DNA of 64,000 nt, from contig VCCI02000001.1 in the NCBI GenBank assembly GCA_005938025.2, positions 2,418,001 to 2,482,000 of the forward strand. The letters are read 5' to 3'. How positions within the stretch are numbered: position 1 is the stretch's first letter; each line of letters begins with the position of its first letter. Source of the stretch: Inquilinus sp. KBS0705 (GTDB lineage: Bacteria; Bacteroidota; Bacteroidia; Sphingobacteriales; Sphingobacteriaceae). Positions 27,101 through 35,092 of the stretch are shown here, one piece after another. A model generated the notes under the pieces. The model was not told where the DNA came from. It did not search any database and saw only the letters and a list, made by a program, of their open reading frames with translations. Position numbers and translations under genes: made by a program.

Positions 27101-28469
27101 CCCTTATGCAAGTTCAATAGACTGGGATAAATTTGGCACTAACATAACAGGTGTTAACATTTCAAATACTATATATATATATAACCCTACATTAAAAGTA
27201 TATGCCACCTATATTAAAGGCAGTAGCGGTACAGGTACAAATTTTAATGGTACAGGTGCTAATATTATACCCAGCGGACAAGGCTTTTTTGTAAGAGCAA
27301 GCGGTACCAGCCCTACATTAACTTTCACCGAAGCTGCAAAAGTAAATACCCAGGTACCTGTTGCTAACTTATTAATGTCGGCGCCCGAAAATAGTGATAA
27401 CACTATAGCAGAACAAATTAAGCCACAAGCATTAATGGCTACGCCGGCAGCAATAGCCGCCGCCACAGCTACCGCTGCACCTGCGTTGCAATACATGCGC
27501 ATACAGTTGGTATTGGATGCTAATAACAAAGAAGATGCTTTAATATTTTTTAAAAGCGGGGCTAAACCACAATTTGTAGTTAACGAAGATGCCGAATACC
27601 TGCGAGGCAATAACAGCGTTAGTATAGCTACACGATCAAGCGATAACAGAGAACTTGCTATTAACCAAATGGCTTATCCAACCAAAGCTTACGCCATACC
27701 GCTAACCGTAAAAATAGGCGCCACAGGCATCTATCAGTTAAAGCTTACCGAGCTTAAAAATATACCTGCCACCTATGGTATTTGGTTAATTGATAAATGG
27801 CGCAAAGATTCGTTAGATATACGGAACAATAAAACATATAATTTTAACGCCAATATAGCCGATACCACCAGCTACGGATCGAAAAGGTTTAGCTTGGTTA
27901 TACGCCCGACTAAAGTTGCCACCCCAAAACTGGTAGACTTTACAGCTAATGCGCTATCAACAGGTGCACAACTGATATGGACAACGCAGTACGAAGGATC
28001 GGGTACTACCTTTACTATTGAAAGAAGTACAAACGCCGGCAAAACATGGGATGTTATTAGCAGTGTAATATCAAGCGCAAAAAGTAAATATTATATTGTA
28101 GACCGGTTTCCGTTAGTAGGCAAAAACTACTATCGCTTAAAAATAGATGACGCCAACGGTAATACCACCTATTCGGCTAATAAACTGCTTGTATTTGCCA
28201 AACAGGTAAATTCAACTGGCAGCAATGTTAGTGTATACCCTAACCCGGTAAGTACTGTTGTAAACGTAGCGGTAGTTGCCCAGGTAAATGCCAAATCGTA
28301 CACGTTTAGGGTAACAAGCGGTAATGGAACATTGGTACGTACCGGAATTATAAACACTACCTTATGGCAAAGTACGGTAACCACTTTAAAACCGGGTACA
28401 TACTTTGTACAGGTAGTAAACAATACCACTAAAGCACTTGTAGGCAATGGCAAGTTTATAAAAAATTAA
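24147..28469 (+). CDS. Large secreted repeat protein with T9SS type A sorting domain
   Basis: About 1440 residues. The signal peptide (LKNLLPKFLLALLITF ... NTFAQ) starts at a TTG, because the only upstream start lies within the promoter. Four diverged repeats of roughly 120-150 residues fill residues about 25-635; each contains an aromatic FGF-x-V strand and a Y-Y/F-F/W-L/V-V-x-D/N strand, suggesting Ig-like sandwiches. Next is a beta-helix-like segment (FIWTGGANNTAYTTTSNWSN), then a region with YRLLSSPVS and GYNLVGNPYASSIDW that is common in secreted Bacteroidota proteins. The end is a fibronectin-like module followed by a sorting domain (VSVYPNPVSTVVNV). It is rich in Ser, Thr and Asn and probably acts as a surface adhesin or structural protein. 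A (TA)7 run lies at 27170-27183. Confidence 0.85.
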   Translation: MKNLLPKFLLALLITFCFLGQNTFAQTVTLSAFSGTLSSNPINVGAHPVLFGFTVQVSGGSKTFNKFTFTTSNNSTTNFTNGTLYRTTTSGYSSSGAKVGNVTFSGTNVTIDGFTETLTNTTYYYYLVADIAGTGYNQFVISYGSTLATDVSGTTYNTAFYSGVGYNINAGTTPALTVTNLTTDVQASGALLSGASNLKLFQYSVTNNTGSSITINSFKVNSSVSDLSKYLTTIRLYANTTNTFPASSTATGSTAASSPYVTFSSLTETIGAGATKYYWVYANTSFTGSLPQDLQLSFQDAQSSAAITTSTSATYNTFTAQGNTYNLNTSNVTISNLTGGISSGTVTLAQTDIVMFGFSVNSSAAITVSQFNINSTNTNVSTYFGNAKLYYNTTNTYATGTKTLAGTVSFSGGYANVTLTAQNTFTSGQTRYYFLVADNIGAISPSQSVAFSFGAAQSQNAVVQSSPIASVYNNFTTTGSTVFTIPAPGIVLTGLNSAASNNITTSISPGTTNIAVFGFQVQAFGAVTIDKFNMAFGTGNENLFFTNGRLVESTDNVFSTGDLSNSLGAVATGGSSNANIGNSTALGLTFNNNTRYFFLVVDVKVYNNSGAPATSNYSFVTGSATPSAVVFGSPYSEYNPPAAITGATLNFPPSTTFIWTGGANNTAYTTTSNWSNFASPTSGSDIVIPGGLTYYPAITSNTTIGSLTFSGSSPSLTINSGIVLTSNTGLIIGANVSPTITGGTLSLASGSTSTIASTAVLTLGASTVISNSGTLTLKSDASGSATIAAIPATSSITGNVSVERYFTGGQSYSRGYRLLSSPVSVSSSSRILPNLSYIVASAYTTGTTGSTNGFDVAGNPTLYFYRENMAPNYSTFLSGNFRGVGKINNSSLFNFTIDGDATTNTLPAGNGFLFFFRGNRASNATTNTAAVAQTATFTVTGYLNQGNVAVNHWTSTAAGTAGSAGLLYTSATLNTAVRGYNLVGNPYASSIDWDKFGTNITGVNISNTIYIYNPTLKVYATYIKGSSGTGTNFNGTGANIIPSGQGFFVRASGTSPTLTFTEAAKVNTQVPVANLLMSAPENSDNTIAEQIKPQALMATPAAIAAATATAAPALQYMRIQLVLDANNKEDALIFFKSGAKPQFVVNEDAEYLRGNNSVSIATRSSDNRELAINQMAYPTKAYAIPLTVKIGATGIYQLKLTELKNIPATYGIWLIDKWRKDSLDIRNNKTYNFNANIADTTSYGSKRFSLVIRPTKVATPKLVDFTANALSTGAQLIWTTQYEGSGTTFTIERSTNAGKTWDVISSVISSAKSKYYIVDRFPLVGKNYYRLKIDDANGNTTYSANKLLVFAKQVNSTGSNVSVYPNPVSTVVNVAVVAQVNAKSYTFRVTSGNGTLVRTGIINTTLWQSTVTTLKPGTYFVQVVNNTTKALVGNGKFIKN

Positions 28470-28484
28470 CGAAGAGATTTGAGG

Positions 28485-28712
28485 ATGAAATTTAAGAGAA
28501 CGTTAAGTATACTATTATTACTACTATTTGTAAGCATAACGGCTTTTAGCCAGGATTGTGCCGACGGCCCGGGATTGCCCGGCGACGACCCGGATGCGCC
28601 TACTACAGGTTGCGACGTACCGCTTGATACCTGGGTATATGTATTAGTTATTGGTGCTGTTATATACGGTACTTACCGCTTGCATAACAAGCAAAAAGCC
28701 CTTTCTGCATAG
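28485..28712 (+). CDS. Small single-pass exported protein with PGDDPD-type linker
   Basis: 75 residues: signal peptide (MKFKRTLSILLLLLF), a short Gly/Pro/Asp linker (GPGLPGDDPDAP), one hydrophobic helix (VYVLVIGAVIYGTYRL) and a basic tail. This layout is common for tiny genes placed directly after T9SS cargo genes in Bacteroidota; the role is unknown. It begins 15 bases after the 24147 gene and shares its transcript. The TTG at 28479 two codons upstream is less likely than the ATG at 28485. Confidence 0.8.
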   Translation: MKFKRTLSILLLLLFVSITAFSQDCADGPGLPGDDPDAPTTGCDVPLDTWVYVLVIGAVIYGTYRLHNKQKALSA

Positions 28713-28740
28713 GCAAAAAAGGCTTTATATTATTTGAAAA

Positions 28741-28772
28741 AGCTCCTGGTAAAAAACCAGGAGCTTTTTTTT
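28741..28772. terminator. Rho-independent terminator between convergent genes
   Basis: AGCTCCTGG - TAAAAAA - CCAGGAGCT followed by a run of seven T, with A-rich sequence on the other side, so it can work in both directions. Confidence 0.85.
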
Positions 28773-29382
28773 ATGACTTAACAGGCGGGGTGGTTAACTG
28801 TAGCTGATTAATAATACCTTCAACTACTTTAGGCAAATCTTTCATGGTTTGTTTTGGGTTATGCAATTCGCCAACACCATAGCCGCGCCATACAATTTGG
28901 TTGGTTCTGGCATCTATCAGGTCTATAATTACAGTACCCTCTTTGTAATGTACCTTTTGTGCCCATCCTGGTCCCCAGCCATAACCCGGGCCCCAACCAT
29001 AGCCAAAGCCCCAATAAGGGCGGTACCAGCCATAACCCCAACCACCATAAAACCCACCATAATACGGTGTATAAAACTCTGTTTTTGTACCACGGCCTGT
29101 TACTGTAGCGTAGCTAACCAACAAATCGGGGTTTTGATTGGTAAGGGTTAAGCCTTTGGTTGTTAAGGCCTGCTTGGCGGCTTCCTGTAATTTACCGTTA
29201 CCAATTTCGTCTAACGGTCGCCACTGTTTATTTGGATTTTTTTGAACGGGTGCTATCGCAAAAGTGCGATAAGCTGTAAGGTTGGTTTTGTTTTGTGCAG
29301 CGGTATAATAATTATAACTGCTGCAGGCCGACATTGCCGATAAAATTACCGCTGCCAGCATTAAATGAATATACTTTTTCAT
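28771..29382 (-). CDS. DUF4136-domain lipoprotein with Gly/Tyr/Trp-rich insert
   Basis: 203 residues with lipobox MSAC. The N-terminal strand AYRTFAIAPV and the C-terminal YKEGTVIIDLIDARTNQIVW are typical of DUF4136 envelope lipoproteins. Between them, residues about 105-140 form a low-complexity run rich in Gly, Tyr, Trp and Pro, with GYGWGPG repeated. This kind of insert is known in some DUF4136 proteins. Function unknown. It shares a bidirectional terminator with the 28485 gene. Confidence 0.85.
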   Translation of the reverse strand: MKKYIHLMLAAVILSAMSACSSYNYYTAAQNKTNLTAYRTFAIAPVQKNPNKQWRPLDEIGNGKLQEAAKQALTTKGLTLTNQNPDLLVSYATVTGRGTKTEFYTPYYGGFYGGWGYGWYRPYWGFGYGWGPGYGWGPGWAQKVHYKEGTVIIDLIDARTNQIVWRGYGVGELHNPKQTMKDLPKVVEGIINQLQLTTPPVKS

Positions 29383-29478
29383 ATCCTCACCATTATATTT
29401 TATAGCTCTTAGACTAACCTTTTAACAAAGGTTTAATGCTAAACTGTTAAACAGCAAATTTATTTTATCGGCCTGAAT

Positions 29479-31128
29479 TCATGATAGATACTTGCCTACT
29501 ATTGGCATACGCCGCCCCATACCAAATGCCTTTGGCGATACCCTTAATATTGGCGGGGTTTGGTAGCGTTTATGCTCGGCAATGTTTACCAGCCTTAATA
29601 CCTTGCGCACTACAGCCTCATCAAAACCTTGTTTAATAATTTCGGCCGATGAGCGGCGGTGTACAATATACTGCTCTAATATAGCATCCAATATATCGTA
29701 CTCGGGTAACGAGTCGGTGTCCTTCTGGTCGGGCCTTAATTCGGCCGATGGTGGTTTAACTATGGTATTTTCGGGGATGATCTCTCTGTCGCGGTTTAGG
29801 TAACGGGCCAATTCAAAAACCTGAGTTTTAAAAACATCACCTATTACTGATATCCCGCCGCACATATCGCCATATAAGGTACCATAACCTACAGCTGCCT
29901 CGCTTTTATTTGAGGTATTTAGCAATATGTAACCAAACTTATTGCACATGGCCATTAGTAATACCGCCCTACTGCGCGATTGTATATTTTCTTCGGCTAT
30001 GTTAAAGGTTAAGCCGCTAAATTGCGGTTGCAAAGCATCTTCAAAGGCCTGGGTAATTTTGGCTATAGCCACCGTTTCCGATTTGCAGCCCAGATTACTC
30101 ACCAAGTCCTCGGCATCTTTTAACGAGTGCGTACTGGAGAATTTTGAAGGCAGCAATACCGCCATTACATTTTGGGCACCCAAGGCCTCGGCAGCCAGTG
30201 CGCATACCACAGCCGAATCTATTCCGCCCGAAAGGCCGAGTATGGCCTGTTTAAAACCCGATTTATAAAAATAATCGCGTATGCCTAAAATAAGGCCCTG
30301 GTGTATTTGTTCAATATCGCTTTGCCTTTCGGGCTTAGCTGTAGTGGCGTGTTCAAATGTTAGTTCATTATTATCCTGCAGGGTGTAATAGGCGGTATGT
30401 TCTTCAAAATACGGTAGCTCGTCTATCAGCTTACCTGCACTATCAAACACCAGCGATCCACCGTCAAATATCAACTCGGTTTGGGCACCTACATGGTTTA
30501 CATACAACAGGGGCAAATTATATCTGCCGGCATTGTCACTTAAAATAGCAATACGCTCTTCATCGTGGTTATAAGCAAACGGCGACGCGGCAATGTTTAT
30601 CATCACATCAGGGTTTTGCTTTATCAGCGTATCCATTGGGCGGGTAATATAAAGCGGATTTTCTATGGTGTTCCATAAATCCTCGCAAATGGTAAGCGCT
30701 ATACGTTTTCCCTTAAAATCAATACAATTAAACTGGGTAGATGGCTCAAAGTAGCGGTACTCGTCAAAAATATCGTAGTTAGGCAACAGCGCCTTATTTA
30801 CAATGGCCCTTACCACGCCGTTCTCGATGAAATAGGCCGAATTATTAAGGTCCTTACCCTCACTGTTATTGTTTGGCGTCGGCAGGCCTATAATACAGGC
30901 TATATCCATACACTCGGCAGCTATGGTTTTAGCTGCATCATCACATAAGCTTATAAATTCTTCAAATTCTAAAAAGTCGCGCGCCGGGTAGCCGCAAACA
31001 CACAATTCGGCAAAAACTACCAGGTCGGCGCCGTTTTGATTAGCCTGTTTTATACTGCTTATAATTTTATTGGTGTTCGATTCAAAATTACCTACATGGT
31101 AATTAAGCTGGGCTAATGCGATCTTCAT
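29479..31128 (-). CDS. nadE: Glutamine-dependent NAD+ synthetase
   Basis: 549 residues with two domains. The N-terminal nitrilase-type glutaminase carries Glu in FAELCVCGYP, and the catalytic Cys is in ALTICEDLWN. The C-terminal ATP-pyrophosphatase domain carries the P-loop LGLSGGIDSA and the SSKFSSTHS segment. It makes NAD from deamido-NAD using glutamine as ammonia source. It is divergent from gldB with 68 bases between the start codons; nadE next to gldB is a familiar arrangement in Bacteroidota. Confidence 0.96.
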   Translation of the reverse strand: MKIALAQLNYHVGNFESNTNKIISSIKQANQNGADLVVFAELCVCGYPARDFLEFEEFISLCDDAAKTIAAECMDIACIIGLPTPNNNSEGKDLNNSAYFIENGVVRAIVNKALLPNYDIFDEYRYFEPSTQFNCIDFKGKRIALTICEDLWNTIENPLYITRPMDTLIKQNPDVMINIAASPFAYNHDEERIAILSDNAGRYNLPLLYVNHVGAQTELIFDGGSLVFDSAGKLIDELPYFEEHTAYYTLQDNNELTFEHATTAKPERQSDIEQIHQGLILGIRDYFYKSGFKQAILGLSGGIDSAVVCALAAEALGAQNVMAVLLPSKFSSTHSLKDAEDLVSNLGCKSETVAIAKITQAFEDALQPQFSGLTFNIAEENIQSRSRAVLLMAMCNKFGYILLNTSNKSEAAVGYGTLYGDMCGGISVIGDVFKTQVFELARYLNRDREIIPENTIVKPPSAELRPDQKDTDSLPEYDILDAILEQYIVHRRSSAEIIKQGFDEAVVRKVLRLVNIAEHKRYQTPPILRVSPKAFGMGRRMPIVGKYLS

Positions 31129-31149
31129 AAGTTTATAACGTGGTATGCT

Positions 31150-31182
31150 TTGGCGTTAATGCAAATAAAAAAATTATTTTTG
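31150..31182 (+). promoter_or_regulatory. gldB promoter
   Basis: TTG at 31150-31152, a 22-base spacer, then TATTTTTG at 31175-31182. The ATG at 31197 follows after about 14 bases. The longer frame starting at 31140 would begin upstream of this promoter and is rejected. Confidence 0.5.
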
Positions 31183-31196
31183 CTAAAACGATAAAA

Positions 31197-32240
31197 ATGA
31201 GCGCTAATTCTGCCAAAAACCAACTTATTTACATAACTATTATGGTAGGCCTGTTGTTTACAGCCTGCACCCGCAGTAAAAAGATAGATGTAAGCAACAT
31301 AGCGGTTGATGTTAAGGTAGAACGCTTTGACGCCGACTTTGACTCGCTTAGGGTAAAGCCCATGGACGAGCAGGCGGGGTTTTTACTCAAAAAATACGGC
31401 CCATTTTATACTGATTTTATTGAAAGGGTATTAAAGGCCGGATCGGCGCGCGATACGGCTTATTTTACCCGGCTAAGGGCTATTTTTGCTGATAAAGCCT
31501 ACGCCGACCTTAAACACGATGTGGATGCCGCCTACCCTAATATGGATAAGCAAAACGCCGAGCTGACGGACGCTTTCAGGCGTATTAAGTACTATTACCC
31601 TAAAAAGAACATGCCCAAGGTTTACGCCTATTTTTCGGGTTTCCAGGCGCAAACTACCATAGGCGATGGTTATATAGGCATCGGGCTCGATCTTTTTTTG
31701 GGGGCCGATTCCAGGTTTTACCCGGCACTTATCGAAGGCTTTCCGCACTATATATCGCGCCGCTTTACCCCCGAAAACATTACCCCACGTGTGGTTGAGG
31801 ATATAGCCCGCGAGGATATGTTCCCTGAGAGTGAGAAAAACACATCACTGCTAAGCAAGATGATATACAACGGGAAAATATTGTACTTTATGGACCAGGT
31901 GCTGCCCGATGTGCCCGACTCGTTAAAAGTTGGCTATACGCCTGAGCAAATGAAATGGTGCGAGAGCTTTAAAGGCAATATTTGGGGATATTTTTTAGAG
32001 GAGAACCTGCTTTACGAAACAGACTACCAAAAGATAACCAAATATTTGAATGAGGCCCCTTTTACCCCCGGCTTGGGCGACAAGAACGATTCGGCACCTA
32101 AGCTGGGTATTTGGACAGGCTGGCAAATTGTAAGGCAATATATGGATAAGCACCCCGATGTTACCCTGCAACAGCTAATGGTTGATAATGATGCGCAGAG
32201 GATACTAAATGAATCTAAATACCGACCCAAAAACCAATGA
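31197..32240 (+). CDS. gldB: Gliding motility lipoprotein GldB
   Basis: 347 residues from the ATG at 31197 with a lipobox (LLFTAC). The body has the GldB pattern: VERFDADFDSLR early, then a long helical domain with FPHYISRRFTPENI, KMIYNGKILYFMDQVLPD and the late GIWTGWQIVRQYMDKHPDV. GldB is required for gliding motility in Flavobacterium and belongs to the machinery linked to T9SS; in non-gliding relatives it is kept with an unclear envelope role. The usual partner gldC is not found directly downstream. A strong bidirectional terminator follows. Confidence 0.92.
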   Translation: MSANSAKNQLIYITIMVGLLFTACTRSKKIDVSNIAVDVKVERFDADFDSLRVKPMDEQAGFLLKKYGPFYTDFIERVLKAGSARDTAYFTRLRAIFADKAYADLKHDVDAAYPNMDKQNAELTDAFRRIKYYYPKKNMPKVYAYFSGFQAQTTIGDGYIGIGLDLFLGADSRFYPALIEGFPHYISRRFTPENITPRVVEDIAREDMFPESEKNTSLLSKMIYNGKILYFMDQVLPDVPDSLKVGYTPEQMKWCESFKGNIWGYFLEENLLYETDYQKITKYLNEAPFTPGLGDKNDSAPKLGIWTGWQIVRQYMDKHPDVTLQQLMVDNDAQRILNESKYRPKNQ

Positions 32241-32251
32241 TGACCGCATAA

Positions 32252-32283
32252 AAAAAGCGCTTAGGTAAACCCAAGCGCTTTTT
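32252..32283. terminator. Bidirectional terminator after gldB
   Basis: AAAAAGCGCTT, a 10-base loop, then AAGCGCTTTTT. It lies between gldB and the convergent small membrane gene. Confidence 0.85.
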
Positions 32284-32305
32284 GTTTATAAAATTCTTTT
32301 CAGTA

Positions 32306-32497
32306 TTATTTCAATATTCCAAAAACGGCTTTTAACGCAAGGAAAGATGCTACCAATAAAATAAGGTTAGATATCAAAGTAGCATGAGGGAACTCGGCAA
32401 AGCGCAGGTAACAACCTACTAAACCAATAATAATATAAACTACTAATATTTTGTAGTGGCTTTCTGAATTAGCGTTTTCTGTTGATGATGGTTCCAT
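32306..32497 (-). CDS. Small two-helix membrane protein
   Basis: 63 residues: a polar Ser/Glu/Asn-rich start, then two hydrophobic helices (ILVVYIIIGLVGCYL and ISNLILLVASFLALKAVF) split by a short charged turn. No family recognised. It stands alone, ending near the gldB terminator. Confidence 0.6.
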   Translation of the reverse strand: MEPSSTENANSESHYKILVVYIIIGLVGCYLRFAEFPHATLISNLILLVASFLALKAVFGILK

Positions 32498-32572
32498 TAT
32501 TTATTTGTTTGCTGCAAAAATATAAATGTTTACCGAAAAAGCTACAATGTTTTCGGCATTTGTTATGGTTTT

Positions 32573-33568
32573 TTATTTCTTGGTCCAGCCTTGTGGCAGG
32601 TTTTCTTCTATCTCGATGTTCTCAAACTCGGCACTCGCGCGCGAGCCTACCACTTTGGCCCATGCGGCCATTTTTGCAATACCATCCTGCAGGCTTACAT
32701 TAAGGCTTTTGCCAAATACGCCGGCCGCTTTAGAGTGGTCGCTGTGTGCGTGTAAAACCTCTTTACGGGCTTCCAAGTGTGTTACAATGGGCTCTACGCC
32801 TAACTCTTTAGCTACTACCTGTACCAATTCGTTAACGGTGTAAGGCTTATCGGCACCTACGTTAAATACCTGGTTATAGGCAGCGGGCACATTTATACAA
32901 TTGGCAATATGCGGCGCAACATCGTCAATGTAGCTAAAGGCGCGTGTTTGCTCGCCATCGCCAAATATGGTCATGGGTTTTTGCTGCATTATCTGGTTCA
33001 TAAAAATACCTATCACGTTACGGTATTTATCGCCAATGTTTTGGTTTTCGCCATAAACATTATGCGGGCGGAATATAACCGAGTTTAAGCCAAACATATG
33101 GTGTGCGGCTTTCAGGTCCATCTCTACAGCGTATTTAGCTACCCCGTAAGGGTCTTCGGGCTGGGGTACCATGCTCTCTAACATCGGTAATTGACCTGCG
33201 CCATAAACAGCAATTGACGAGGTAAATACAAAGCATTTTACCTTATACAAAACCGATAGGTTAATAAGGTTTACCGACCCTATAAGGTTGTTATTATAAT
33301 TAAACCTGCGTATAAAGTGCGAAAGTCCCTCGGCGGCATATGCAGCCAGGTGGTATACATAATCAAATTTATGCTCGGCAAACAGTTTTTCTAATAACTC
33401 CACATCATTTATAGACCCTTTTATAAACTCAACACCGGCGGGTACGTGGTCTTCAAAACCACCGCTAAGGTCGTCGAGTACGATTACTTTGTGGCCCAGG
33501 TTTAAACAGTGTTTAGCTACGTGCGAGCCAATAAATCCGGCGCCGCCGGTTACTAAGGATGTGATCAT
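32573..33568 (-). CDS. NAD-dependent epimerase/dehydratase (UDP-glucose 4-epimerase-like)
   Basis: 331 residues, extended SDR. The NAD-binding motif TGGAGFIGSH is at residues 7-16, the catalytic Tyr and Lys are in YGVAKYAVE, and the Ser/Thr position is in VFTSSIAVYG. The family's RPHNVYGENQNIGDKYRN segment and the late GDGEQTRAFSYIDDV are typical of sugar-nucleotide epimerases. It probably makes a sugar-nucleotide precursor for surface polysaccharide, but the exact sugar is not evident. No other polysaccharide genes are adjacent. Confidence 0.9.
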   Translation of the reverse strand: MITSLVTGGAGFIGSHVAKHCLNLGHKVIVLDDLSGGFEDHVPAGVEFIKGSINDVELLEKLFAEHKFDYVYHLAAYAAEGLSHFIRRFNYNNNLIGSVNLINLSVLYKVKCFVFTSSIAVYGAGQLPMLESMVPQPEDPYGVAKYAVEMDLKAAHHMFGLNSVIFRPHNVYGENQNIGDKYRNVIGIFMNQIMQQKPMTIFGDGEQTRAFSYIDDVAPHIANCINVPAAYNQVFNVGADKPYTVNELVQVVAKELGVEPIVTHLEARKEVLHAHSDHSKAAGVFGKSLNVSLQDGIAKMAAWAKVVGSRASAEFENIEIEENLPQGWTKK

Positions 33569-33652
33569 GTTTTAGTTGAGTTATGCGTGCTTAGCACTTA
33601 TGTTTTCCCAAAAATATCTAAAAAAACAAACAACAGGCATATAAAAGCGGAG

Positions 33653-34426
33653 CTATTTTTTGGCCGCCCAAAAAATAGCATTCCTAAAAATGGTTTTGTA
33701 GGCAGTATCGTCAAACAAAATTGGGGAGTGGCCCATAAAAATATAAACGTTGCGGGCTTTTACATTGAGGTTGGTCCAAACTACGGGGTGGTCGCCCATT
33801 TTGATATCTGAGTTTGGGGTGTAGGTATCCTCATCCACACTGGCCAGTACCTTTACATTTGGGCGGGGACTTTTATCGTAGGTGTACCACTCCTCCTGTT
33901 TAATGCCGAAACTGGCAGGTACACCTTTCATTACCGGGTGCGCTTTATCCTCTACATTCACTTTTGCTGCCGCGAAGGTGGCTATATAATTTTTATACTG
34001 AATGTCGCCCATAAAACCCGAGAACCATTGCCAAAGGGGGTAACCATCAAACTCACCCAGCAGGGTGGCGTGATGAAAACCTATCCAACCGCCATAGCCT
34101 TTGGTAATATAGTTTTGAAAGGCTGTTACCGCCTTGTCTTCCCAGGCGTAGGGTGGGTAATCTAACTGGATAAACAGGTTGTATCGGGATAAGAAAGCAC
34201 TATCTATATTATCGGTATTGTTGATATAATCGATACTGAAATTACTATCGGCAGCCAGCTGATTAAGCCAAACTTTAGCAGCTTTAGAGTATGCTACGTG
34301 GTGACCGCCGTTTTCGTACAGTGCTATTACCTTAAACCTGGGGCTGGTAGTTTGGCCTTGAGCCGCGCAATTGTTAAAACCAAGCGTAAGTACAAGCAGC
34401 AGGAGCAACAGTGATGGTATTTTCAT
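33653..34426 (-). CDS. Exported ThuA-domain protein (trehalose-utilisation type)
   Basis: 257 residues with a signal peptide (LLLLLVLTLGFNN). The ThuA fold is seen as VIALYENGGHHVAYSKAA, YNLFIQLDYPP, GGWIGFHHA and HPVVWTN. ThuA proteins have a glutamine-amidotransferase-like fold and are linked to sugar metabolism, often alongside disaccharide 3-keto oxidation; the biochemical role is not settled. It is a single gene, upstream of the epimerase on the same strand. Confidence 0.85.
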   Translation of the reverse strand: MKIPSLLLLLLVLTLGFNNCAAQGQTTSPRFKVIALYENGGHHVAYSKAAKVWLNQLAADSNFSIDYINNTDNIDSAFLSRYNLFIQLDYPPYAWEDKAVTAFQNYITKGYGGWIGFHHATLLGEFDGYPLWQWFSGFMGDIQYKNYIATFAAAKVNVEDKAHPVMKGVPASFGIKQEEWYTYDKSPRPNVKVLASVDEDTYTPNSDIKMGDHPVVWTNLNVKARNVYIFMGHSPILFDDTAYKTIFRNAIFWAAKK

Positions 34427-34552
34427 TTATAAGGCAGGATATGGTGAGATGGCATATCCTGCCCTAAAATATAAATAAAACATAGTAATCTGCTGGGAAT
34501 ATTACGTGTTATAAATAGTTATTATTAATTTAGCTAGACCTATTCCTTAATT

Positions 34553-35089
34553 ATGACAGAAAATAATTACAGCTTTAAAAAGCTTTTCTTAGTATACACT
34601 TTAACCGGAATTCCTTTTACCTTACCTATAAGTTTGTCCTTCATATTTAACATACTTCCATTTAATTATGAAGGACAAACTTACAGCGGATCCATGGGGT
34701 TTGCATTTTCGTTGTGCTATATACTAATTGGAGGACTTGTGCTCTCAATTTTAAACTGGACAATTTTAAATTTAGGTGATCTTATATATAAAATGTTTTG
34801 GCATGATGAAAGGTCTTACAAATTCAAAAGACTTTTTTTAACCTATTTATTTATCATTGCTCCGCTATCTGTTTTAGAAGGAGTGCTAGCACTTTTTCAT
34901 TTAGTCCCGGTTAATTTTAACAATACCCCTACATACGGCCTTAAAGGTTTTATTATTGTAATAATATTCAGCCCTTTTATTCTTTCCATGATTAGTGGCG
35001 CAAACTGGATTGGACTACAAATTGGTGATGCCTTACTTAAAGAATGTCTCAAAATATTTAAGAGGAAAAGTCCAAAAGTGTCGGCATAA
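34553..35089 (+). CDS. Four-helix membrane protein with internal duplication
   Basis: 178 residues with four hydrophobic segments. The two halves align: FKKLFLVYTLTGIPF ... NILPFNYEG ... NWTILNLGDLIYKMF and FKRLFLTYLFIIAPL ... HLVPVNFNN ... NWIGLQIGDALLKEC. Each half is two helices joined by a short polar loop. No family recognised. It is AT-rich compared with its neighbours and converges with the amylase gene 3 bases away. Confidence 0.7.
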   Translation: MTENNYSFKKLFLVYTLTGIPFTLPISLSFIFNILPFNYEGQTYSGSMGFAFSLCYILIGGLVLSILNWTILNLGDLIYKMFWHDERSYKFKRLFLTYLFIIAPLSVLEGVLALFHLVPVNFNNTPTYGLKGFIIVIIFSPFILSMISGANWIGLQIGDALLKECLKIFKRKSPKVSA

Positions 35090-35092
35090 TGC

